Source of the DNA: Bacillota bacterium | GTDB taxonomy: Bacteria > Bacillota > Bacilli > Lactobacillales > Aerococcaceae | Reading direction: 5' to 3' | NCBI GenBank assembly: GCA_023442905.1 | Contig: JAEZWY010000186.1 | Coordinates: forward strand, 1-5,774 | Length of the DNA stretch: 5,774 nucleotides | Notes under the pieces: model-generated | What the model was told of the DNA's origin: nothing | The model's database searches: none | Seen by the model: only the letters and a program-made list of their open reading frames with translations | In this document: one piece after another, positions 1-5,366 of the stretch | How positions within the stretch are numbered: the stretch's first letter is position 1 | Layout: the number at the start of each line of letters is the position of its first letter | Made by a program: the position numbers and the translations under genes

Positions 1-1012
1 CTTCATCACTATTCATTAATTGATGAACATCGTTTAAAGTCACAATGCCCATATCTCCTGGAATGGTATGTTTCAGTGCAAATGTTGCATTGGCAAATTC
101 AACGCATTCCTGAGGCGTATAGTTTTCTGAATTAATCGCGTATATTAATCCAGCGGCGAAAGCGTCGCCTCCACCAATACGGTCAATGATATCTACGTCA
201 AACACTCTCGAAGAATATAGTGTTTTATTCGCATACATATAGGATTGTAAAATATTACGATTCGCATTGATTACACGACGTTTTGTCAACGCAATCGCCT
301 CTAGATCATAATAATTGCAAATATATTCAAGCGTATCATCTAGATTATCGAAATCATATGGTCGCTTGATATTATTAGCATCCTTATAGTCATTGCCGCC
401 TTCATCCGGAACGAATAAAGGTTCAATACCAAAGCAAATATCTGCGTACGGTAATAATTCTGCCATTTTTTCACGAGCAACTTCAAAGTCCCATAGACTT
501 GCACGGTAATTTAAGTCTAAAGAAACTTTTAAACCGCGTTTTTTAGCTTCTTGCATAGTTGCTTTGGTTAAATCAAATAAATTATCTGATAACGCTGCAG
601 TAATACCAGAAGTATGGAACCAGTTTGCATCTTCAAAAATCAGATCCATATCATAATCATTGATTGTAGATTCTGTGAAAGCAGAGTTCTTTCTATCATA
701 GACAATCTTAGACGGTCTGATAGAATACCCTTTTTCAGCAAAGTAAATACCTAAACGGTCACCTTGACGTAACATGTAGCCAGTATGTACCCCGTTTTTT
801 CGCATAAATTCAATGGCACTGTTCCCTAATTCGTTATCAGGAACGGCTGTGATAAAACTAGCCCACATACCTAAATGCGCTATAGTAGATGCTATATTTG
901 CTTCAGACCCACCATATGTGACTTCTAATTTTTGAGCTTGAGAAAAGCGTTCGCTATCATTTGTTGTTTAACGAATCAAGATTTCCCCAAGCGTCACAAC
1001 CTTTTTGCGCAT
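1..1012 (-). pseudogene. kdgK: 2-keto-3-deoxygluconate kinase, PfkB family, interrupted by an in-frame stop at codon 15; 3' end outside window
   Basis: This gene would phosphorylate 2-keto-3-deoxygluconate to KDPG, the substrate of the aldolase encoded just upstream. It starts with ATG at 1012, one base after the eda stop, with an AAGGCGG-like Shine-Dalgarno inside the end of eda (8-base spacing). The frame begins MRKKVVTLGEILIR, then reads TAA (970-968), then continues in the same frame with TTNDSERFSQA and stays open to position 1 (337 codons). Family features after the stop are intact: YGGSEANIA sugar-binding region (residues 33-41), SLDLNYR (mid-protein), and the C-terminal PfkB signature IGGGDAF with likely catalytic Asp283. 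KdgK proteins usually have Leu where the stop lies, so TTA to TAA, a single substitution, explains it. The next in-frame ATG is codon 49, past the GGSEAN motif, so a restart there is unlikely to give an active enzyme. A sequencing error is the main alternative. Codon use is less biased (more ATA, AGA, CTA) than in the four genes upstream. Identity is strong; loss of function is inferred. Confidence 0.88.
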
Positions 1013-1013
1013 A

Positions 1014-1664
1014 TTATTTTCCGCCTTGGATTTCTGCTAATTTATCAGCAAATTTTTGTGCTTCTTCACGACAAGAGTCAGCTCCGTCAGCTTTGTAACG
1101 TTTAGTTAAAGCTGAACCAACACCAACTGCCCATGCACCATTGTTGATCCAAGTTTCCATGTTGTCGATGTTAACGCCACCTGATGGCATCATTTCAACT
1201 TGTGGAAGTGGACCATGAACATCTTTAATGAATCCAGAACCTAATACACCACCTGGGAACACTTTAACGATTTCGCAACCAGCAGTTAATGCTTGTTGGA
1301 TTTCAGTTACAGTACCACAACCTGGTAAGTATGGAATTGTGTATAAGTTACAGATTTCAGCAATTTCAGGTACCCATGTTGGTGAAACGATGAAACGTGC
1401 ACCATTTAAGATTGAGATACGTGCAGTAATTGCATCTAGAACAGTACCAGCACCTACAACCATATCAGTACCTTCAAATTCTTCTGATAAACGAGCCATT
1501 ACGCGCTCAGCACCAGGAGTTGAGAAAGTAACTTCGATGTTTTTAACGCCACCTTCGTAAACTGCTTTAGAGATTTCGTAACCTGCTTGTTCAGATTCGC
1601 CACGTACTACTGCGAATAAGAAGTTTTTTTGCATTTGTACAACTGTTTCAGCTTTATTTGCCAT
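1014..1664 (-). CDS. eda: KDPG aldolase (2-dehydro-3-deoxy-phosphogluconate aldolase)
   Basis: This cytoplasmic class I aldolase cleaves 2-keto-3-deoxy-6-phosphogluconate to pyruvate and glyceraldehyde 3-phosphate, the last step of hexuronate breakdown. The 216-residue product has the usual length and TIM-barrel motifs in order: FAVVRG (17-22), IEVTF with general-base Glu44, VGAGTV (70-75), IVSPT (92-96), LPGCGT (113-118), the Schiff-base lysine Lys134 in VKVFPG, and the phosphate-binding MPSGGVN (159-165). The position after the Glu motif (FST) lacks the Arg of E. coli Eda (LRT), which I take to be a subfamily difference. The start is fixed by AGGAGG at 1672-1677, 7 bases before the ATG. It follows the HAD gene by 42 bp and is followed after 1 base by kdgK, so eda and kdgK are likely translationally coupled. 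Codon use is strongly biased to preferred codons, suggesting high expression. Confidence 0.95.
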   Translation of the reverse strand: MANKAETVVQMQKNFLFAVVRGESEQAGYEISKAVYEGGVKNIEVTFSTPGAERVMARLSEEFEGTDMVVGAGTVLDAITARISILNGARFIVSPTWVPEIAEICNLYTIPYLPGCGTVTEIQQALTAGCEIVKVFPGGVLGSGFIKDVHGPLPQVEMMPSGGVNIDNMETWINNGAWAVGVGSALTKRYKADGADSCREEAQKFADKLAEIQGGK

Positions 1665-1667
1665 TTT

Positions 1668-1682
1668 TATTCCTCCTAAATT
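1668..1682 (-). promoter_or_regulatory. eda ribosome binding site, copy of the HAD-gene leader
   Basis: On the minus strand this reads AATTTAGGAGGAATA and sets the eda start at 1664. The same 15 bases occur at 2562-2576 before the HAD gene, and both genes then begin AATGGCA. AGGAGG is a full match to the anti-Shine-Dalgarno sequence. Confidence 0.85.
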
Positions 1683-1706
1683 GGATGTTTTTTTTAATTA
1701 ATGGAA

Positions 1707-2558
1707 TTATGCGTCGTATTTTGCTAATAAGTCTTGGAATTCACCAATCACTTTATCTTGATATTCACCAGCATATTCTTTGTTGTTGAATTTAGCTAAC
1801 GCTTCATTACGTAGACGATCCCATGAGAATTCTTCATTTCCAAATAAGATTGGGTAGTAAAGAACGCCATTTGTTTGAGCTGCTTTCAAATCACCAGGTG
1901 CGTCACCAACCATTAGGATTTCGTCTTTTGCATAACCATGTTTCAATAAGTCAGCAATTGCATCTGCTTTTGAACCAGCTTCTTGACCGTAAATAACGTC
2001 AACTGAAGGCATCAAGTCATGACGAGTCCATTCTGATTGTAAAGCTTCAGAGTTAGCTGAAGAAACGATTGCTACGTCTCCTGCTTCTGCTAATTTTTCT
2101 AAACCTTCTTTAGCACCAGGGAATGGTTCATCGCGTCCAGTAAGTTCGGTATGAATACCTTCATTTACTTTGTTAGACCAGTCTAAAGCTGCCACTAATG
2201 AAGGCTCTTCATTTGCTTCGATAGCTTCTTTTAATGAAGCATTTGATAATGAAGATGCTGAGTTAGCCCAGTCACGTAAAGCATCAATATTCATGATTGA
2301 TTCACCAGCTGCAGTAGCGTTATCTAAACACATTACTAAAGCTGTAAAACGGTTTACACCACGAGTAGATGAGAATAAGTTTACGCGATTCCAGTCTTCT
2401 TGGAACGCTTCTTTGTTTTCGATACCAAAAACATCTGCAGCAATTGGTCCGAAGAACTCAAAATGTTTAACGTTCATTGTATCCATTGCACAGCCATCAG
2501 AGTCAACACAAACTAAGAATTGGTTTTGTTTTGTAAATTCATTTGGTAAAACTGCCAT
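1707..2558 (-). CDS. HAD-superfamily hydrolase of the hexuronate operon, substrate unknown
   Basis: The 283-residue product is a soluble haloacid dehalogenase-superfamily enzyme, probably a phosphatase or phosphomutase-like hydrolase. Motif I is VDSDG with nucleophile Asp19 and acid/base Asp21; residues about 28-140 form a helical cap insertion; motif II is IVSSAN (Ser166 or Ser167); the motif III lysine is probably Lys197 in GSKAD; motif IV is VGDAPGD (Asp219 and Asp223), so the active site looks complete. The frame extends upstream to an ATG at 2600, but I chose ATG 2558: AGGAGG at 2566-2571 lies 7 bases before it, and in the longer version that Shine-Dalgarno would be coding and the start would fall in a terminator loop. 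It sits between fructuronate reductase and eda with the same preferred codon use, which suggests a role tied to hexuronate breakdown, for example removing a phosphorylated dead-end product. That role is inference; the fold call is firm. Confidence 0.88.
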   Translation of the reverse strand: MAVLPNEFTKQNQFLVCVDSDGCAMDTMNVKHFEFFGPIAADVFGIENKEAFQEDWNRVNLFSSTRGVNRFTALVMCLDNATAAGESIMNIDALRDWANSASSLSNASLKEAIEANEEPSLVAALDWSNKVNEGIHTELTGRDEPFPGAKEGLEKLAEAGDVAIVSSANSEALQSEWTRHDLMPSVDVIYGQEAGSKADAIADLLKHGYAKDEILMVGDAPGDLKAAQTNGVLYYPILFGNEEFSWDRLRNEALAKFNNKEYAGEYQDKVIGEFQDLLAKYDA

Positions 2559-2561
2559 TAA

Positions 2562-2576
2562 TATTCCTCCTAAATT
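2562..2576 (-). promoter_or_regulatory. HAD-gene ribosome binding site, decides the start at 2558
   Basis: Minus-strand AATTTAGGAGGAATA with AGGAGG at 2566-2571 gives ideal spacing to ATG 2558. It lies directly after the U-tract of the upstream hairpin, so a transcript terminated there would lack this site. Confidence 0.85.
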
Positions 2577-2577
2577 T

Positions 2578-2626
2578 AAAAGAAAAAGGGCTTTGAGCAT
2601 TGATATGATACCACTGCCAAAGCCCT
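2578..2626 (-). terminator. intra-operon hairpin with U-tract, probable attenuator or partial terminator
   Basis: AGGGCTTTG (2618-2626, minus strand) pairs perfectly with CAAAGCCCT (2587-2595). A GCA/TGC inner extension is possible past a one-base bulge, leaving a 15-base loop. The 3' arm runs into TTTTTCTTTT on the minus strand, the layout of an intrinsic terminator. It lies 37 bases after the fructuronate reductase stop and before the HAD ribosome binding site. No clear promoter follows it, so the HAD gene, eda and kdgK probably depend on readthrough. It may instead or also stabilise the 3' end of the upstream message. Confidence 0.75.
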
Positions 2627-2662
2627 CCAGTTATTTTGTATGTGTATTATTTAATTTAAAAA

Positions 2663-3517
2663 TTAAACACCAGCGTAAGCAGCGAATCCACCATCGATTG
2701 GTAATACAACACCGTTTACGAAGCTTGCTGATTTTTCGTCAGCTAAGAATAATAAACCACCTAATAACTCTTCTGGTTCACCAAAGCGACCCATTGGCGT
2801 ACCGTTGATGATTTTCTCACCACGTGGTTTCAATGTTTTGTGGTCTGCTTCAAACATCATGTCAATGTTTTGGTTAGATACTAAGAAACCTGGAGCGATT
2901 GCATTAGCACGAACGCCAACATGAGCAAAGTGAACTGCTAACCATTGAGTAAAGTTAGAGATTGCTGATTTAGCACCTGAGTATGCAGGGATTTTTGTTA
3001 ATGGTGTGAATGCGTTCATTGAAGAAATATTGATAATGTTCGCACCTTCACGGCCAATCATGTCTTTAGCAAAAACTTGAGTTGGTAATAAAGTACCTAA
3101 GAAGTTTAAGTTAAATACAAATTCAACACCTGATTGGTCTAAGTCGAAGAAAGTTTTTGTTTCTTCTGGTAAGTCTAATTCATGGTATTCGTTGTCAGTA
3201 GTTGCGCGTGGGTTGTTACCACCAGCACCGTTAACTAATACGTCAGTACCACCGAATTCAGCATCTACAGCTTCTTTAGCTGCTTTGATTGAATCGATTT
3301 CTAATACGTTACATGCTACAGCGATTGCTTTACCAGGGATGTCTAAAGCGTTGATTTCGTCAGCACGTGCTTGAGCTGCGTCACCGTTTAAGTCTAATAA
3401 AGCAACGTTAGCGCCTGCTTGAGCAAAAGCTTCCGCAAATTTAGAAACTAATACACCACCAGCACCTGTTAAAACAACTGTTTTACCTGTAAAGTCATGA
3501 GCGAATTGGTTTGACAT
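2663..3517 (-). CDS. uxuB: short-chain dehydrogenase/reductase, fructuronate reductase (D-mannonate oxidoreductase) type
   Basis: It probably interconverts D-fructuronate and D-mannonate with NAD(H), feeding the mannonate dehydratase encoded upstream. The 284-residue protein is a classical SDR: nucleotide-binding TGAGGVL (17-23), Asp42 after the second strand (LLDLN), which favours NAD over NADP, NGAGG (96-100), Asn138, Ser166 in NISSM, Tyr179 and Lys183 in YSGAK, then APGF. The glycine motif ends VLV instead of the usual GxG; this is typical of the Gram-positive UxuB/YjmF-like SDR group, which is unrelated to the long-chain E. coli UxuB. The insertion at about 101-130 also fits that group. 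The start at 3517 has an AGAGG Shine-Dalgarno 9-10 bases upstream. The gene is 63 bp after uxuA and 104 bp before the HAD gene. The SDR call is certain; the substrate comes from operon context and subfamily resemblance. Gluconate 5-dehydrogenase-like activity is the alternative. Confidence 0.85.
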   Translation of the reverse strand: MSNQFAHDFTGKTVVLTGAGGVLVSKFAEAFAQAGANVALLDLNGDAAQARADEINALDIPGKAIAVACNVLEIDSIKAAKEAVDAEFGGTDVLVNGAGGNNPRATTDNEYHELDLPEETKTFFDLDQSGVEFVFNLNFLGTLLPTQVFAKDMIGREGANIINISSMNAFTPLTKIPAYSGAKSAISNFTQWLAVHFAHVGVRANAIAPGFLVSNQNIDMMFEADHKTLKPRGEKIINGTPMGRFGEPEELLGGLLFLADEKSASFVNGVVLPIDGGFAAYAGV

Positions 3518-3539
3518 AATTCATTACCTCTTTCTTATC

Positions 3540-3556
3540 TACTGGAAATTCCAGTA
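3540..3556. repeat. 17-bp perfect dyad in the uxuA-uxuB gap
   Basis: TACTGGAA and TTCCAGTA flank a single central A, an 8+1+8 inverted repeat. As RNA it could form a 7-bp stem with a 3-base loop, about 20 bases before the uxuB start. No U-tract follows on the minus strand, so it is not a terminator. It could be an mRNA stability or processing element or a protein-binding site; nothing here decides between them. Confidence 0.5.
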
Positions 3557-3580
3557 ATTCATTTTGTTATTGACGGTTAA

Positions 3581-4657
3581 TTATTTAGTAGTACCAAAGT
3601 TTGGTGTTTTACCAGCAGCTTTCATAGCAGCTTCGTATAAACCGTTGAAGTAAGTAGCACCTAATGCACGGTCATATAAACCGTAACCTGGTGTTACTGT
3701 TTGGTCACCCCAGATACGACGACCGTGGTCTGGACGTAAAGCCCCTTGCCAGTCGTAGTCAACTAATAATTTAACAACTTCGTACATATCGATGTCACCA
3801 GTTTCAGATAAGTGAGCTGTTTCTTGGAAGCCCCAGTCACCGCGTTTAACGTTACGAGTATGCATGAAGTTGATACGGTTACGTTCTAATGCTGATTTAG
3901 TCATTGCTAAAACATCATTTTTCTCGTCAGAAGCGTAAGAACCAACACACATAGTAATACCGTTGTATTCTGAATCATAGATGTCTAAGAAACGAGTAAC
4001 TGCTTCTTGACCAGTGATGATACGTGGTAAACCAAAGATTGAGTATGGAGGGTCATCAGGGTGAATAGCCATCTTCACGCCAGCTGCTTCAGCTGTAGGC
4101 ATGATAGCTTTGATGAAGTACTCTAAGTTTTCCCAAAGTTTCGCTTCGTCTACGTTATCACGGTAGTAGTCTAAGATTGCTTTCATTTCTTCTTTAGTGT
4201 AAGAAGAGTCCCAACCTGGTAATGAAAGTTCACCTTCAACTGGGTCCATACGTTCAACATCTTCTTTTAAGAATGCTAATGAAGTAGATCCATCTGGTAG
4301 ATCGTGATCTAAATCACAACGAGTCCAGTCAAATACTGGCATAAAGTTATAACATACAACAGGAAATCCTGCTTTACCTAAGTTAGTTAAAGTTTGTTTG
4401 TAGTTTTCGATTAATTGGTCACGGTTAGGTTTACCTTGTTTGATATCCTCGTGAACCGGTACTGATTCGATAACTGAAATATGTAGACCTGCGTCTTCAA
4501 CATCTTTCTTAAGTTGTTCGATACGTTCCATCGGCCAAACTTCCCCTACAGGAATATCGTAAACCGCAGTAACGATACCTTGCATACCTGGGATTTCACG
4601 GATTTCTTGTAATGTAACAGGATCGTCCTGTCCATACCATCTGAAACTCATTTCCAT
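3581..4657 (-). CDS. uxuA: mannonate dehydratase
   Basis: This enzyme dehydrates D-mannonate to 2-keto-3-deoxy-D-gluconate and is the first gene of the operon. The 358-residue product fits the Gram-positive UxuA length. Motifs in order: SFRWYG (4-9), IESVPVHEDIK (63-73), YNFMPVFDWTR (103-113), IHPDDPP with His199, the CVGS segment with Cys237, MHTRN with His266, and RPDHGR with Asp310. His199, Cys237, His266 and Asp310 are the expected divalent-metal ligands of this TIM-barrel family. The frame is open upstream to an ATG at 4729, but that extra 24-residue leader overlaps the promoter and operator; the family begins at MEMSFRWYG, and AAGGAG at 4667-4672 is 9 bases before ATG 4657, so that start is chosen. 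ATG 4651 (MSFRW) is a less likely alternative. Transcription is probably controlled by the LacI-like sites upstream. Codon use is highly biased, suggesting strong expression when induced. Confidence 0.96.
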   Translation of the reverse strand: MEMSFRWYGQDDPVTLQEIREIPGMQGIVTAVYDIPVGEVWPMERIEQLKKDVEDAGLHISVIESVPVHEDIKQGKPNRDQLIENYKQTLTNLGKAGFPVVCYNFMPVFDWTRCDLDHDLPDGSTSLAFLKEDVERMDPVEGELSLPGWDSSYTKEEMKAILDYYRDNVDEAKLWENLEYFIKAIMPTAEAAGVKMAIHPDDPPYSIFGLPRIITGQEAVTRFLDIYDSEYNGITMCVGSYASDEKNDVLAMTKSALERNRINFMHTRNVKRGDWGFQETAHLSETGDIDMYEVVKLLVDYDWQGALRPDHGRRIWGDQTVTPGYGLYDRALGATYFNGLYEAAMKAAGKTPNFGTTK

Positions 4658-4666
4658 AGTATAATA

Positions 4667-4672
4667 CTCCTT
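4667..4672 (-). promoter_or_regulatory. uxuA ribosome binding site, decides the start at 4657
   Basis: Minus-strand AAGGAG with 9 bases to ATG 4657. No Shine-Dalgarno precedes the longer in-frame start at 4729. Confidence 0.8.
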
Positions 4673-4703
4673 TTTTGTGTGATCTAAATTCGCACTATAT
4701 GTT

Positions 4704-4725
4704 ATGAGCAATCGCTTACGCTCAT
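4704..4725. promoter_or_regulatory. 22-bp operator-like dyad at the uxuA transcription start
   Basis: ATGAGC (4704-4709) and GCTCAT (4720-4725) form 6-bp inverted arms around a 10-bp centre. The minus-strand centre contains AAGCGATT, an exact match to the LacI-family core AANCGNTT. The site covers roughly +1 to +22 of the predicted uxuA transcript, a classic repressor position. A hexuronate-responsive LacI-family regulator (KdgR/UxuR type) is the natural candidate; CcpA or a 5'-UTR hairpin are alternatives. The regulator gene is not in the window. Confidence 0.6.
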
Positions 4726-4733
4726 TCAACTAC

Positions 4734-4762
4734 ATTCTACATAAAGGATAGCGCTTTTTCAA
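4734..4762 (-). promoter_or_regulatory. sigma-A promoter of the uxuA operon
   Basis: Minus-strand TTGAAA (4757-4762) and TAGAAT (4734-4739) are separated by exactly 17 bp. Each differs from consensus by one or two bases. The predicted start is near 4726, giving a 5' UTR of about 69 bases before uxuA. Confidence 0.8.
4746..4759. promoter_or_regulatory. cre-like site inside the uxuA promoter
   Basis: Minus-strand AAAAAGCGCTATCC keeps the central AAGCGCT and most of the catabolite-responsive element consensus TGWAANCGNTNWCA (8 of 11 fixed positions by eye; both bases of the leading TG and the final A differ). It lies in the -35/-10 spacer and partly over the -35, where CcpA binding would block polymerase. 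Repression by preferred sugars is plausible for a hexuronate operon. Confidence 0.45.
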
Positions 4763-4851
4763 GAGCAAAATGGCAATTAATGCAATTTTTATAAAAAAAT
4801 GTAAGGGGATACATATTCAATAGCTATCACTTTAAACTTTTATCTTTTTCA

Positions 4852-4860
4852 TGGTATAAT
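4852..4860 (+). promoter_or_regulatory. extended -10 promoter of the small plus-strand gene
   Basis: TGGTATAAT is a perfect TATAAT with the TGn extension. The hexamer 17 bp upstream (TTAAAC, 4832-4837) is only a weak -35, as is usual for extended -10 promoters. It lies about 45 bases before the small ORF start and diverges from the uxuA promoter. Confidence 0.7.
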
Positions 4861-4890
4861 TAAACATATCAAAAAAGTTATTTATTTATA

Positions 4891-4897
4891 GGGGGGG
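4891..4897 (+). promoter_or_regulatory. G7 tract acting as ribosome binding site
   Basis: Seven consecutive G lie 7 bases before ATG 4905. G-rich runs pair with CCUCC of 16S rRNA using one G-U pair. A homopolymer of this length in a ribosome binding site could change length by slippage and alter expression. Confidence 0.5.
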
Positions 4898-4904
4898 TAG
4901 GCAT

Positions 4905-5018
4905 ATGCCAACTAGTAAGGCACAAAAGAAAAGAAACCGTAAAATCCTATGGTATCTAGTCTTAATCATTTTCACTATTGTACAAGGTTTTCTAATTTCA
5001 GATGACGATGAGGCATAG
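4905..5018 (+). CDS. small single-pass membrane protein, 37 residues, function unknown
   Basis: The product begins MPTSKAQKKRNRK, a strongly basic stretch, followed by a hydrophobic segment at about 14-32 (ILWYLVLIIFTIVQGFLIS) and an acidic tail DDDEA. The charge pattern predicts one membrane helix with the N-terminus inside. It has its own extended -10 promoter, a G-rich ribosome binding site and a terminator 23 bases after the TAG, so it forms a complete monocistronic unit, which supports it being real despite its length. I do not recognise the family. It is transcribed divergently from the uxu operon and away from it, so no functional link is implied beyond the shared intergenic region. 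Other possibilities are a small regulatory subunit of a membrane complex or a type I toxin-like peptide, but no antisense RNA signal is evident. Confidence 0.7.
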   Translation: MPTSKAQKKRNRKILWYLVLIIFTIVQGFLISDDDEA

Positions 5019-5040
5019 TTATTTGAATCATTTATCTTTT

Positions 5041-5085
5041 AAAACGCCAAAAAACAGTTTTTCACTTGTTTTTTGACGTTTTTTT
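5041..5085 (+). terminator. intrinsic terminator of the small membrane protein gene
   Basis: CAAAAAAC (5048-5055) pairs with GTTTTTTG (5068-5075). After one C/A mismatch the stem continues with AAACG/CGTTT, and T7 follows at 5079-5085. The loop is about 10-12 bases. The left arm begins with AAAA, so weak termination in the other direction is possible. Confidence 0.85.
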
Positions 5086-5086
5086 A

Positions 5087-5317
5087 TAAATAACAGTTTG
5101 GAGCAACATTTGCAATGATATGATGAGTTTAAGGCAAAAATGATGCACCAGCTCAAGGGTTTAAAGATAGAACCGTTAGCGCAAAATTGAGCACCAAAAA
5201 TATAATGATCAATTTGTAAAAGTTCTTATTTTCTAGTTTTATGGCATCCATGAACTTCTGTTAGCCTTTTTTTATCTTGCAATTATATTCATTCCTTCAT
5301 TAAATAGGTAAATATAG
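5087..5317. other. AT-rich gap without a convincing gene
   Basis: This stretch between the two terminators has stops in all frames and no clear tRNA, direct repeat array or insertion-sequence end. The only ORF with a plausible composition is the 32-codon minus-strand frame at 5153-5251. Confidence 0.6.
5153..5251 (-). CDS. possible 32-residue hydrophobic peptide, doubtful
   Basis: The frame begins MDAIKLENKNFYK, followed by a hydrophobic segment of about 16 residues (LIIIFLVLNFALTVLS) and a short LNP tail, resembling a small membrane peptide. No good Shine-Dalgarno precedes ATG 5251 (the nearest purine run, AAAAAAAGG, is about 13-20 bases upstream) and an in-frame TAA lies four codons upstream. 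No promoter is obvious and it sits behind the rpiA terminator. In AT-rich DNA a hydrophobic short ORF can arise by chance, so this is a weak call. Confidence 0.2.
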   Translation of the reverse strand: MDAIKLENKNFYKLIIIFLVLNFALTVLSLNP

Positions 5318-5356
5318 AAAAAAGCGAGCCAAGGAAAAATAGCTTGGCTCGCTTTT
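5318..5356 (-). terminator. strong rpiA terminator
   Basis: A perfect 14-bp stem (5320-5333 with 5343-5356, core GCGAGCCAAG) closes a 9-base loop and is followed by T6 on the minus strand. It starts 11 bases after the rpiA stop. The other strand also ends the stem in TTTT, so it may work in both directions and insulate rpiA from plus-strand transcription. Confidence 0.92.
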
Positions 5357-5366
5357 CTATTAAATA

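Noticed and set aside
968..970. Programmed recoding of the kdgK stop
   Set aside because: UAA is not a selenocysteine or pyrrolysine codon, no pseudoknot or stem follows it, and enzyme chemistry needs no special residue there.
960..1012. Frameshift as the cause of the kdgK interruption
   Set aside because: The conserved protein continues in exactly the same frame on both sides of the TAA, so a substitution explains it and an indel does not.
1228..1560. Plus-strand open frame antisense to eda
   Set aside because: It lies wholly inside eda, which has complete catalytic motifs and a strong ribosome binding site; the antisense product has an arbitrary composition.
2559..2600. 14-residue N-terminal extension of the HAD protein
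   Set aside because: It starts in the hairpin loop and would translate through the terminator U-tract and the AGGAGG of the real start.
2170..2808. Long plus-strand open frame (212 codons) antisense to the HAD and dehydrogenase genes
   Set aside because: It is a shadow of two firmly identified minus-strand genes, spans their intergenic terminator, and its translation shows no recognisable family features.
3192..3374. Short plus-strand frame antisense to the dehydrogenase gene
   Set aside because: No ribosome binding site or conserved features; a shadow frame.
4658..4729. 24-residue N-terminal extension of uxuA
   Set aside because: It overlaps the operator-like dyad and the predicted transcription start, has no Shine-Dalgarno, and family proteins begin at MEMSFRWYG.
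5087..5317. Insertion-sequence remnant or RNA gene in the gap
   Set aside because: No terminal inverted repeats, target-site duplication, transposase-like frame or tRNA-like fold could be found by eye.
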